DNA of 43,578 nucleotides from Clostridiales bacterium (GTDB lineage Bacteria; Bacillota; Clostridia; Christensenellales; Aristaeellaceae). The stretch is from positions 1-43,578 of the forward strand of contig JAQXLU010000079.1 in NCBI GenBank assembly GCA_029012285.1. The letters run 5' to 3'. The notes beneath the pieces were generated by a model that worked only from the letters and a program-made list of their open reading frames with translations, searched no databases and was not told the origin of the DNA. A program made the translations under genes and the position numbers. Below, piece by piece: positions 7,794-16,103 of the stretch; within the stretch, counting starts at the first letter, position 1, and each line of letters begins with the position of its first letter.

Positions 7794-8834
7794 ATGAACG
7801 ATTTCCTTAAGTCCATCCTGGACGGCATCCACATGCTGATCCCCAGCTACGGCTGGGCGCTGGTGGCGTTCACCGTGCTGATCAAGGTGTGCCTGCTCCC
7901 GCTGGACTACAAGTCCCGCAAGGGCATGCGCAAGATGAGCGCCCTGGCCCCCAAGCAGGCCGAGCTGCAAAAGAAGTACGGCCACGACCAGGAAAAGCTC
8001 CAGCGCAAGATGTCCGAGCTGTACAAGAAGGAGGGCGCCAGCCCCATGTCCGGCTGCTGGCCCATGCTGATCTCCATGCCCATTCTCTTTGCCATGTTCG
8101 CCGCGATGCGCTACATGGCCAACGAGCAGCTGGTGAAGCAGACCTTCGACATCCTTTTGACCGGCGAACCGGTGCTGGAGCCCTTCCTGTGGGTGAAGAA
8201 CCTTTGGATGCCCGACAGCCCCTTCGCCGCCGCCTGGCCTAACCTGCAAAGCCTGCAGATGGTCGACCAGAAGCAGTGGCTGGCCATCTTCAACACCCTG
8301 AATAGCGAGCAGATCAGCCAGCTGGCTGCCACCATCAATGTGCCTGAACTGACCGCGGCCTCCTTCGATAAGGGTGAGGCGCTCAAGGGCACCATCCAGG
8401 CCATCGGCAACGTGCTGACCGCCATGCCCGCCTACACGGAGCAGATCAGCGTCGTACCCTACCTGCGCGTCAATCTGCTCATCACCGAATTTGCCGTGGT
8501 GAAGGGCTTCAACGGCTTCTTCATCCTGCCCGTGCTCTCCGCCGTCAGCCAGTTCTTCTTCTCCAAGCTGACCGAGGCCAACAATCCCCAGCCCGCCCCC
8601 AAGACCGACGCTAACGGTCAGCCCCAGCCCAACACCGGCGCGTTCATGAAGTGGTTCTTCCCCATCTTCTCCTTGTGGATCTGCGCCTCCTCCACCGCTG
8701 CCTTCGCTGTGTATTGGGTGGTGAGCAACCTGTTCAGCCTACTCAGCACGCAGCTGATGAACTGGAAGCTGGACCAGGACGAGAAGAAAGCCGCCGAGAA
8801 CCCCGCTGCCCCCGTGAAGAGCAGCCTGAAATAA
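7794..8834 (+). CDS. yidC: YidC/Oxa1-type membrane protein insertase
   Basis: A 346-residue polytopic insertase that moves proteins into the cytoplasmic membrane, with or without SecYEG. The N-terminal helix is followed by the positively charged cytoplasmic hairpin (SRKGMRKMSALAPKQAELQ), then the GCWPMLISMPILFAMF helix. The last helices span about residues 215-320. About 90 residues lie between the second and third conserved helices, longer than in short Gram-positive YidC proteins. No lipobox is visible at the N-terminus. GGAGG lies nine bases upstream; jag follows after 28 bases. Confidence 0.93.
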   Translation: MNDFLKSILDGIHMLIPSYGWALVAFTVLIKVCLLPLDYKSRKGMRKMSALAPKQAELQKKYGHDQEKLQRKMSELYKKEGASPMSGCWPMLISMPILFAMFAAMRYMANEQLVKQTFDILLTGEPVLEPFLWVKNLWMPDSPFAAAWPNLQSLQMVDQKQWLAIFNTLNSEQISQLAATINVPELTAASFDKGEALKGTIQAIGNVLTAMPAYTEQISVVPYLRVNLLITEFAVVKGFNGFFILPVLSAVSQFFFSKLTEANNPQPAPKTDANGQPQPNTGAFMKWFFPIFSLWICASSTAAFAVYWVVSNLFSLLSTQLMNWKLDQDEKKAAENPAAPVKSSLK

Positions 8835-8862
8835 CCCCGTCTGGAGCAAGGGAGATAATATC

Positions 8863-9939
8863 ATGAAGAGCTACGAAGCAACCGGAAAAACCTACGAGGA
8901 AGCGCTGGAGAACGGCCTGACCGCTCTGGGCGCAACCATCTCCGATGTGGACATCACCGTACTGGAGGAGGGCAGCAAGGGGCTGTTTGGCCTGTTTGGC
9001 TCCCGCCCCTACAAGGTGCGCCTAACCGTCAAGGCCGTCGAGGACGACCCCCTGGCCGATCTGTTCAAGAAGGAAGAGCCCAAGAAGGCGCCCAAGCCCG
9101 AAAAGAAGCCTGACCCCAAGCCCGCCCCCAAGGCCGAGAAGCCCGTCGAGGAGGCTCCTGCTGCCAAGGCGGAGACTGCCGAAGCCAAGGATGAGTTCAA
9201 GCCTGCGCCCGTACAGCGCAAGGCCAAGGCTCCCAAACAGGAAAAGCCTGCCGAGCCCACCCAGGTTGCCGAGGCATCCGAGCAGGAGAGCGCGGAGGGC
9301 GAGGTCACCGAGGTGAAGAAGAGCCGCAGCCGCAATCGCCGTCGCAGCGGCAAGAAGAACCACGGCGAGCATGCCGCCGAGACCGCTGAAGTCAAGGCAG
9401 AGCCCGCCCGCGTGCTGCCGCCCAAGGAGATCAAGCCCATTGAGAAGCCCGTCGTCACCATGATCCCCGACGACCAGGTGGACGCGGAATCCGCCGCTGG
9501 CAAGGCCAAAGCCTTCCTGGCCGAGCTGACCAGCCTGATGGGCGTGAACGTCGAGATTGCCGTGGGCAACGACGAAGAGGGCAACGTGTTCGTGCAGATG
9601 ACTGGCGACACCCTGGGTGTGCTGATTGGCCGTCGGGGCGAAACCCTGGACGCCATCCAGTACCTGACCAGCCTGCGGGTCAACCGTGGCCAGGAGGGCT
9701 ACACCCGCGTGACCATCGACACCGAGAACTACCGCGCCAAACGCGAGGACACCCTCATCCGCCTGGCGAACCGCATGGCCAACCGCGCCGTCAAGACCGG
9801 CCGCAAGGTGAGCATGGAGCCCATGAACCCCTACGAGCGCCGCATCATCCACAGCGCGCTGCAGGCCAACGAGGCCGTGGATACCCACTCCGAGGGCGAA
9901 GAGCCGTACCGGCATGTGGTCATCACCCTGCGCAAGTAA
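8863..9939 (+). CDS. jag: Jag/KhpB RNA-binding protein
   Basis: A 358-residue protein with Jag-N domain (residues 1-55, EALENGL and GLFGLFGSRPYKV), a long Lys/Glu/Pro/Ala-rich linker (about 60-200), a KH domain containing VLIGRRGETLDAIQYL, and an R3H domain (NPYERRIIHSALQ) at the end. The family binds RNA and influences cell shape and division in Gram-positive bacteria. The linker is longer than in many relatives. It is the last gene of the operon; a strong terminator follows, and mnmE, which often comes next, is absent. Confidence 0.94.
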   Translation: MKSYEATGKTYEEALENGLTALGATISDVDITVLEEGSKGLFGLFGSRPYKVRLTVKAVEDDPLADLFKKEEPKKAPKPEKKPDPKPAPKAEKPVEEAPAAKAETAEAKDEFKPAPVQRKAKAPKQEKPAEPTQVAEASEQESAEGEVTEVKKSRSRNRRRSGKKNHGEHAAETAEVKAEPARVLPPKEIKPIEKPVVTMIPDDQVDAESAAGKAKAFLAELTSLMGVNVEIAVGNDEEGNVFVQMTGDTLGVLIGRRGETLDAIQYLTSLRVNRGQEGYTRVTIDTENYRAKREDTLIRLANRMANRAVKTGRKVSMEPMNPYERRIIHSALQANEAVDTHSEGEEPYRHVVITLRK

Positions 9940-9951
9940 AGCAAATACATC

Positions 9952-9981
9952 GGGGCTCTCCGAAGGGAGAGCCCCCTTTTT
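9952..9981 (+). terminator. Terminator after jag
   Basis: GGGGCTCTCC and GGGAGAGCCCC arms around a GAA loop, followed by five T. Confidence 0.9.
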
Positions 9982-10007
9982 GTGCTGACTGCATCTCACA
10001 GCGGCAG

Positions 10008-10051
10008 AAAAAACCCGCCCGGGCGGAGGTAGCTCCCCTCACCCGGGCGGG
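10008..10051 (-). terminator. Terminator of the antiporter gene
   Basis: Minus strand CCCGCCCGGG and CCCGGGCGGG arms with an 18-base loop, followed by six T. Back-to-back with the jag terminator. Confidence 0.88.
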
Positions 10052-10069
10052 ATTCATTTTGCTCGCGGC

Positions 10070-11041
10070 TTAGCCGATGAACTGGAACACGCAGAACGCC
10101 GCGTACACGCACAGCAGCGTCACGCCCTGCCAGCGCTGGAGCTTGCCGCGGAAGATCGCGGGCAGCGTCAGGAACGCCATGACGAAGAACATCAGCGGAA
10201 TGTCCAGCACCAGGGAGGCATTCACGCCGGCGATGGTCTTGCTGGCAGGGACGGCGAAGGGCGACAACGTCACCGACACGCCGGATACCAGCACCAGGTT
10301 GAACAGGTTCGCGCCGATGATGTTGCCCAGGGACAACGCGCCATGCCCCTTCACCAGGGAGGTGATGGCCGTCACCAATTCCGGCAAGGACGTGCCCAGC
10401 GCGACGAAGGTCAGGGCAATCACGGATTCGGGCACCCCCAGGGCCTGAGCGATCAGCGTGCCGTTGTCCACCAGCAGATTCGCGCCGAAGGCCACCGCCG
10501 CCGCGCCGACCACCAGCATCAGCGCATCGCGCAGGGGCTTGGTATCAGCCTGGGCAGCATCGTCCTGCTCGCTGGTGGGGAGCTTCTTCACCCGCAGCAC
10601 GCTATACACCATGTACGCCACGAAGATGCCCAGCAGCACAATGCCCACGGGCCGAGTGAATTCCCCCATGAAATACGCCACAGCCGCATACAGCACCGCC
10701 GCGCCAAAGAAGAACAGCACCGGCACCTTGAGCGATGAGCCCTCCACCTTGGGCGGGCGCACCGCCACGGTGATGGCCGCCACCAGGGCCGTATTGCAGA
10801 TAATCGAGCCAATGGCGTTGCCATAGGCAATCTCGCCGTGTCCGCCCAGGGCGGAGGTGGCGGACACCATCACCTCGGGCAGCGTCGTACCGATGGACAC
10901 CACCGTTGCGCCGATGAGCAGCTCCGGGATATGGAAGCGGTGAGCGATATTCGTCGCGCCGTCCACGAACCAGTCGCCGCCCTTAATCAGCAGCACCAGC
11001 CCCACAAGGAACAACAACACAGGAATCAGCATGGTTTTCAT
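10070..11041 (-). CDS. Calcium/sodium antiporter, CaCA family (YrbG-like)
   Basis: A 323-residue, roughly ten-helix membrane protein exchanging Ca2+ or another cation against Na+ or H+. Both alpha repeats are present: GATVVSIGTTLPEVMVSATS near residue 43 and LTFVALGTSLPELVTAITS near residue 210, each followed by a GN-IG-N block. The two halves are separated by a hydrophilic linker rich in Asp and Gln around residue 155. Two ATGs four codons apart could start it (11041 or 11032); AAAGGATG lies before the second. It stands alone with its own promoter and terminator. Confidence 0.9.
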   Translation of the reverse strand: MKTMLIPVLLFLVGLVLLIKGGDWFVDGATNIAHRFHIPELLIGATVVSIGTTLPEVMVSATSALGGHGEIAYGNAIGSIICNTALVAAITVAVRPPKVEGSSLKVPVLFFFGAAVLYAAVAYFMGEFTRPVGIVLLGIFVAYMVYSVLRVKKLPTSEQDDAAQADTKPLRDALMLVVGAAAVAFGANLLVDNGTLIAQALGVPESVIALTFVALGTSLPELVTAITSLVKGHGALSLGNIIGANLFNLVLVSGVSVTLSPFAVPASKTIAGVNASLVLDIPLMFFVMAFLTLPAIFRGKLQRWQGVTLLCVYAAFCVFQFIG

Positions 11042-11077
11042 CCTTTCATTTTGAGCAGCTTTGTGGCCGCTTTGAAC

Positions 11078-11106
11078 ACTCTATCACATTTTGCCAGCCA
11101 TGACAA
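11078..11106 (-). promoter_or_regulatory. Promoter of the antiporter gene
   Basis: Minus strand TTGTCA (11106-11101), 17 bases, TAGAGT (11083-11078). Confidence 0.6.
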
Positions 11107-11424
11107 TAGGCGATGCGCCATTTGTCAGAATTCCTGTCTGAATTGTCAATCGGAGTCCCGAAGTTGCGCTGGATATCATGTGGCAATTAACCCTGCTGGA
11201 TGCGATTCAACCCGTAAAGGCCCCTTAACATGTTGAAGTGGACACATCGCTGCTCCTGATCGCTGAAGTCCTCCTGATACGCTGCTGAAAACCGTGAAGT
11301 GTTTGTTGCATCAACCGACCGCGTGATGGAAAATCCGGGCCTGTCCGCAGCCTGAGGTACAAACCAAAGCCTTGCCTGGCAGTATTTCCGCCTCAGCGTA
11401 TGGAAGGTTTTCAACCTTCCACCG
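11107..11424. other. Gene-poor gap between antiporter and araC-type gene
   Basis: Near 11120-11150 there are several TGTCA/TGACA and TCAGA/TCTGA half-sites just upstream of the antiporter promoter. An 83-codon minus frame (11187-11438) overlaps the regulator's end, has no ribosome binding site and resembles nothing I know. No clear terminator for the regulator gene was found. Confidence 0.4.
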
Positions 11425-12231
11425 TCACAGGCTTGCACGGAACTCGCAGGGTGTCATGTGGCAATGCTCCTTGAAGGCCCTGTTAAAGGTGCGGATGTTT
11501 CCATAGCCGCACATATAGGCGATTTCCACGATGGAAAGCGCTGGATCCCGCAGCAGCATACAGGCATGGTCGCTCCGCAGCAAATTGACATACGAGCGGA
11601 ATCTGACATGCAGCTGTTGGGAAAACACATGGGACAGATGGATGCTGCTGATCCCCAGCGCATGAGCGGTGCTTTCCAGCGATAGAGGCTCGGTGAAATG
11701 CTCGGAAACATAGACCAGCGCCTGCGCTGCAATGGAGGAGTCCATCGTCCGCCTCAACGGCTGCAACGGGAGCAATTGAAATAGATAGGCAAGGAAAAGA
11801 TGCAGATACCCGAACCGCAACGGGCTGACCCCCTCCTGCTGGGAAAGCTCCTGTATCTTCCGGATGATATAGTCCAGCTCGATCGGCTTATCCGCCGCAG
11901 CCAGATACGGATGCACTGGCTGCATCGCACGGAAGCTGTGGGTGAACTCCTGGATGATCGCCGGGGAAAACACCATTGCAACGCCATCGGCATCCTGGGA
12001 AACAACGTCATAGCTATGGGGTGTGGAGGGAAAGGCCAGCGCGATATCGCCCGGAGCAAGCCGCAGGGTCTGCCCGGCAATCGTCATCTCCACGCTCCCG
12101 GCCAAAAGGCATACGACCTCCACCACATCATGCACATGGGGCGGATAGGGATGATCGCAAACCGGCCCGATGAACAGGCTGACGGATAGGTTCCTGTCCT
12201 CCGTTGGCAGCTCGTAAAAAACCGTATTCAT
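11425..12231 (-). CDS. AraC-family transcriptional regulator with cupin-like sensor domain
   Basis: A 268-residue regulator. The N-terminal half (about 1-140) is an AraC-type cupin, with PHVHDVVEVVCLLAGSVEM as its His-containing strand pair and LRLAPGDIALAFPSTPHSY. The C-terminal 100 residues form two helix-turn-helix motifs: SLESTAHALGISSIHLSHVF and SIVEIAYMCGYGNIRTFNRAFK, with the usual P-EFRASL end. AGGAGG lies five bases before the ATG at 12231. It is divergent from a collapsed ABC transporter gene (12412-13089), which it probably once controlled in response to a sugar. Confidence 0.92.
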   Translation of the reverse strand: MNTVFYELPTEDRNLSVSLFIGPVCDHPYPPHVHDVVEVVCLLAGSVEMTIAGQTLRLAPGDIALAFPSTPHSYDVVSQDADGVAMVFSPAIIQEFTHSFRAMQPVHPYLAAADKPIELDYIIRKIQELSQQEGVSPLRFGYLHLFLAYLFQLLPLQPLRRTMDSSIAAQALVYVSEHFTEPLSLESTAHALGISSIHLSHVFSQQLHVRFRSYVNLLRSDHACMLLRDPALSIVEIAYMCGYGNIRTFNRAFKEHCHMTPCEFRASL

Positions 12232-12252
12232 GTCAACCTCCTGATAGATGCG

Positions 12253-12289
12253 ATATGCATATTATAATCGAAATGCATTTCATTGACAA
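12253..12289 (-). promoter_or_regulatory. araC-type gene promoter with two TGCAT palindromes
   Basis: Minus strand TTGTCA (12289-12284), 17 bases, TATAAT (12266-12261). A perfect palindrome GAAATGCATTTC (12270-12281) fills the spacer, and ATATGCATAT (12253-12262) overlaps the -10 box. The centres are 18 bases apart. This looks like an autoregulatory site for the adjacent regulator; that role is inference. Confidence 0.6.
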
Positions 12290-12411
12290 GCCCAAACGGA
12301 TAATTTTGTCCTGCTAAAAAAGGGAATAGACTTTACAGCCTGATCCTGTATGGCATCTACTTGTCCCAGATGGCAAAGAGATTGCCAATTTTAAAAAAAG
12401 AGGACACCCCT

Positions 12412-13089
12412 ATGCGTAAACTACTGGCCGGCATCATGGCGCTGGTGATGGTTTTGTCCCTGTGCAGCTTTGCTTCTGCGGCGGACGACAAGGAGCTCAT
12501 CACCGTCACCGCGTTCCGTGGCGACCCCGGCGATCAGCCCAGCAACGACAACAAGATCTACAAGATGATCGAAGAGGAATTCGGCATTCCCAATTACCTC
12601 CTGATCTCGAAAACACTGCATCTGAGCAAATCCTTTTGGGTGTATATCATCCCGACCATGTTCAGCTGCTTCAATATGATTGTCATCCGCACCTATATCG
12701 CCGGATTGCCCGAGGCACTGGCAGAATCCGCCCGCATCGACGGCACAGGGGACTTCCGGATCTTCTGACAGATCATCTTCCCGCTGTGCATGCCCGTACT
12801 GGCAACGGTGGCCCTGTTCGTTGCCGTGGGCAGCTGGAACCAGTGCATTGGCAGCAAGAAGAACCTGTATACCCTGCAATACCTGGTGAAAATGAAGCTG
12901 GCCACCACGACGCAGAGCGCCAACGCCGCGCAAACCTTGGCCGACGCGCTGCGCAACATCACGCAGACCACCCCTGTTACCATCCGTTGCGCCATCACCG
13001 TGGTGTCGGCTCTACCCATCCTGATGGTGTACCCCTTCCAGCAGCGCTACTTCGTCACCGGCATGGTGTTGGGCGGCGTGAAGGGCTGA
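12412..13089 (+). pseudogene. Deletion hybrid: sugar-binding protein start fused to ABC permease end
   Basis: The first 59 or so codons are the start of a family-1 sugar-binding protein: signal peptide MRKLLAGIMALVMVLSLCSF, then ITVTAFRGDPGDQPSND and KIYKMIEEEFGI. At about 12588 the same frame becomes the C-terminal part of an LplC/MalG-type permease (LHLSKSFWVYIIPTMFSCFN, then the coupling motif GLPEALAESARIDGTGDF, ending MVLGGVKG). An in-frame TGA at 12766-12768 sits where this family has Trp. So a large in-frame deletion has removed the rest of the binding protein, probably a second permease, and the first half of this one; a nonsense mutation followed. The divergent AraC-type gene is the likely former regulator. 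Confidence 0.88.
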
Positions 13090-13261
13090 CCTATCGTGTC
13101 TCGCTGCCTGCGCTGCTACATCACACAGCAGAATAGACAGCTGCGCCAGGATAACGATCCTGTAACCGAACATCTCCCCCGCACAGAAGGAACGGCACGA
13201 CTTGTATCATGGCGAATTAGTTGTCAAGTGGTCTGCAAAATTTCTTGAATGGCAGCATGGT

Positions 13262-13314
13262 GATACTAGGGGGCAGCGGGTTGCCAATGTTGTCATAGGT
13301 GTAGGACTGAGCAG
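13262..13314 (-). pseudogene. Orphan RHS-repeat scrap
   Basis: Minus-strand frame reading SAQSYTYDNIGNPL, an RHS/YD repeat unit, with no open frame around it. It lies beyond the terminator of the immunity-like gene, as expected if a toxin-immunity cassette was inserted into or displaced an older RHS end. Confidence 0.6.
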
Positions 13315-13316
13315 AC

Positions 13317-13346
13317 AAAAAGGCCATCCGACAATGCCGGATGGCC
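13317..13346 (-). terminator. Terminator after the immunity-like gene
   Basis: Minus strand GGCCATCCG, seven-base loop, CGGATGGCC, then TTTTT. Confidence 0.85.
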
Positions 13347-13355
13347 AGTAGCAAT

Positions 13356-13787
13356 TTAATCAAACCACTCGGGGAAATCTTGCTTGATTTGAAAAGTATA
13401 CGGAAAGACAATTGCTTTATGCTTTAATGCTGCGTAAAGAATATCGATGGTTCTTGCTCGAGAAAGGTCTAAATTTGAGAATATCATACAATAGATGCCT
13501 AGTATACTGCGAGAAAACGAAACGGCACTTTCGCGCGTAATAGTGCAAGTCTTGAAAATCATCCATACTCGTTCAATTGCTTTGTTGGTGACTCTAAGCG
13601 AAACAATTCCGCAAAAATACTTTAGCGGGGAGAAAACGATCACAGGAAGAAAGACTGCACATAGTATGAAATACAGTTTTGTAGACCATTGGAACCACTC
13701 TTCAAAGTATACCGAGAGAGTGCCCATTGCACCTATTGGAAGTAACAGCCAGTATATGATACGAAATCTTTTTCGATATTCTTTCAT
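13356..13787 (-). CDS. Small two-helix membrane protein, probable RHS immunity protein
   Basis: A 143-residue protein I do not recognise by family. Residues about 9-28 and 34-55 are hydrophobic and likely span the membrane; the rest (about 60-143) looks like a small soluble domain. GAGGAAAGG precedes the ATG at 13787. It starts 31 bases after the RHS toxin gene on the same strand, is A/T-richer than its surroundings, and is followed by a terminator. That position is where polymorphic-toxin immunity genes sit. The membrane anchoring would fit a toxin that attacks membranes. Function is inferred from position only. Confidence 0.6.
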   Translation of the reverse strand: MKEYRKRFRIIYWLLLPIGAMGTLSVYFEEWFQWSTKLYFILCAVFLPVIVFSPLKYFCGIVSLRVTNKAIERVWMIFKTCTITRESAVSFSRSILGIYCMIFSNLDLSRARTIDILYAALKHKAIVFPYTFQIKQDFPEWFD

Positions 13788-13818
13788 ATGCCTTTCCTCA
13801 TACTTATTCTAACTTTTC

Positions 13819-15210
13819 TTATTCTAACTTTTTTTCAACAAACTTCTTTGTTTGTTTCCTAACCTGCTTCAGAACAAAGTTAACTACTTTGTCGTTTGAG
13901 CTAGGTACAATCGGTGATACGCTGTTAATTAGACCATTATCAACAATTCCCATAGGATCGCTTTGATCCATCTCGCCGCCGAATTGGTTATCGGGCTGTA
14001 AGTCATTTTCAACAATCTGACCAGTCATCCCACCGAGAAATGCGATAGGTACAGTAAGGAAGAGAGAAATGCCGAAACCAGCTGGACCGCCAACTCCGAA
14101 ACAAAAAGCAGATATCTTAATAGCTACGGCAGCTGAACCACTGGTTATTGCAACATTAGCAAGCTTACCAATACCGTTGCTATCAATCCAGTCTTGGAGA
14201 TACCCATAAAGTTCATCGAAAAACTGTTGCGCAGGATCTATACCGGAAGCAGATGTTCCATTAATAGGGAGCACATCACTTTGGGTTCTATACGCATAAT
14301 CATATGCAACAAATCCACCGCAGCTACCACCTCCACCACCGCCGCCAGTCAATGATGCCATAGGATTACCGAACCCACAATCTGCAAAAGCAGTACACAA
14401 AGCATAACCGTCTGCGTCACAATATCGAACCGGATTATTTGCAGTATATGCATACAGATTACCGTTGATCAAAGCATCTGCATTGATAAAGCGACATGTT
14501 GCAAAACTGTAGAGTCGACTTCTGAGATAATACAATCCTGTTTCTTCGTCATAGACGTAGCCGCGATAACGGAAGGGCTACACAGTGCCCAGTGTTGCGG
14601 CCATACTACCCGTCTTGCTGATGGGACGGCCCCAAGCATCGTGCTTATACTGTACCACAGCAGTGCCGTTGCTGTCAAGCATGGCAACGATATCGCCCTG
14701 AAGGCTATGCACATAGGCATACTTGGTGCCATTAAACTCAACGATGGCAGGCCTATTGCTGGCATCATAGAAGAAATGCAGGTTGTTGCTGCCCTGCGTC
14801 ATGTGCACCACATTCTTACCATGCAGGGTGTACTTGGTCACGCCAGTGGAGGTTGCGGTCTTCTGCATACGCAGGCCGTTCACGTTTTAGACGAATTCAA
14901 CGGTCTCGCCGGACTTCTGCATCTTCTGCAGTTGCCGTCCGTTCTGCCAGGTATACGTCCAGGTGCCGTCGTTCAGCGGATTACCAATAGTATCGTAGGT
15001 GATACCAACACCGTTCACCGCAGTCAGCTGATCACGCCAGTTGGCATTGCCATAGGCAAAAATCTTGCTTTCAGAAGAAGTGCCGGAGGTCACACCCAGC
15101 GCAAACTTCTGCTTGCTCAGGATGTTGCCGCCCATGTCGTAGGTATACACCCAAGTAGCATTTTCCTGTTCGTCATCCACACGGATCAGCTGCCCCACCG
15201 CCTTCGCCAC
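13819..15210 (-). pseudogene. RHS-repeat polymorphic toxin, 5'-truncated, two in-frame stops
   Basis: One reading frame holds three open stretches: 15294-14890 ([27 protein letters not shown]), 14883-14581 (GTKYAYVHSLQGDIVAMLD, YKHDAWGRP) and 14577-13819. They are split by TAA at 14887-14889 and TAG at 14578-14580. The last stretch has the RHS core end (YYLRSRLYSFATCRFINAD, LYAYTANNPVRYCDADGYA) and then a variable C-terminal region of about 190 residues with a Gly-rich segment and a long hydrophobic stretch. Such C-terminal regions are toxins, and the core forms a shell. The 5' part is missing: homology stops at about 15210, where L-fucose isomerase sequence begins on the other strand. Whether the tail alone is still made is unknown. 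Confidence 0.82.
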
Positions 15211-15970
15211 CGAGAATGACACCCTGAACGGCTTGTCCATGCTGCTGGGCACGATGATCACGGGCACTTCCCCCTGTTTCCATGACGTGCGCACCTACTG
15301 GAGTCCAGAAGCCGTGGAGCGCGTGACGGGCTGGAAGCCTGTGGGCGCTGCCAAGGACGGCTTCATCCACCTGATCAACTCCGGCGCGACGGCCCTGGAC
15401 TGCACCGGCGCTGCGGGCGGCAGGATGAAACCCTTCTGGGAAATGACGGAGCAGGACATCCAGGCCTGCCTGGACGCCACCGACTGGTGCCGCGCCAACT
15501 ACCAGTACTTCCGGGGCGGCGGATTCTCCAGCCACTTCCGGACGCAGGCGGAAATGCCCGTCACCATGCTGCGGCTGAACATCGTCGAGGGTGTGGGCCT
15601 GTGCCTGCAAATTGCGGAGGGCACCACCGCCACGCTGCCCGAGGAGGTGCACCAGCCCCTTGACCAGCGCACCGACCCCACCTGGCCCACCACCTGGTTT
15701 GCTCCCCGCCTGACCGGCGAGGGCGCCTTCAAGGATGTGTACAGCGTGATGGCCAACTGGGGCGCGAACCATGGCGTGACGGTCTACGGGCACGTCGGCG
15801 CGGACCTCATCACCCTGGCGAGCATGCTGCGCATCCCCGTGACGATGCACAACGTCCCCGCGGAGAAGGTCTACCGCCCTCACAGCTGGGCAGCCTTCGG
15901 CACGCAGGACACCCAAGCCGCGGACTACGCCGCCTGCAAGCACTACGGGCCGCTCTACGGCAAGCTGTGA
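15191..15970 (+). pseudogene. fucI: L-fucose isomerase, C-terminal fragment
   Basis: L-fucose isomerase turns L-fucose into L-fuculose. From about 15200 the plus frame reads [93 protein letters not shown] and MHNVPAEK, all typical of the C-terminal part of the enzyme. About 255 of the usual near-600 residues remain. There is no ribosome binding site or credible start; upstream sequence is RHS gene on the other strand. The fragment's own frame is undamaged, so truncation is probably recent. A terminator still follows. Confidence 0.88.
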
Positions 15971-15976
15971 TACTTG

Positions 15977-16008
15977 GGAGACTGTCAGCATGGGCAGTCT
16001 CCTTTGTT
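15977..16008 (+). terminator. Terminator of the fucI remnant
   Basis: GGAGACTG and CAGTCTCC arms with a ten-base loop, then TTTGTTGTT. Confidence 0.75.
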
Positions 16009-16023
16009 GTTGGCATCATAAAG

Positions 16024-16062
16024 CGCTCCGCGCCCGTGACCATCCGGTCTCAGGCGCGGAGC
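16024..16062 (-). terminator. Hairpin after the ABC transporter operon
   Basis: Minus strand GCTCCGCGCC and GGCGCGGAGC arms with a 19-base loop, followed by GCTTTATGATG. The stem is strong but the T tract is poor. Confidence 0.6.
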
Positions 16063-16103
16063 GTTCATGATGCATGTGCGATTGTCTATTGGTCAGCCAT
16101 CTT

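Noticed and set aside
11187-11438. 83-codon minus frame after the AraC-type gene
   Set aside because: Overlaps the regulator's end, has no ribosome binding site and no recognisable family.
12766-12768. TGA read as Trp (alternative genetic code)
   Set aside because: TGA is a normal stop in several intact genes here (for example the kinase and the lipoprotein genes), and Trp elsewhere is TGG. The TAA and TAG in the RHS gene also point to decay.
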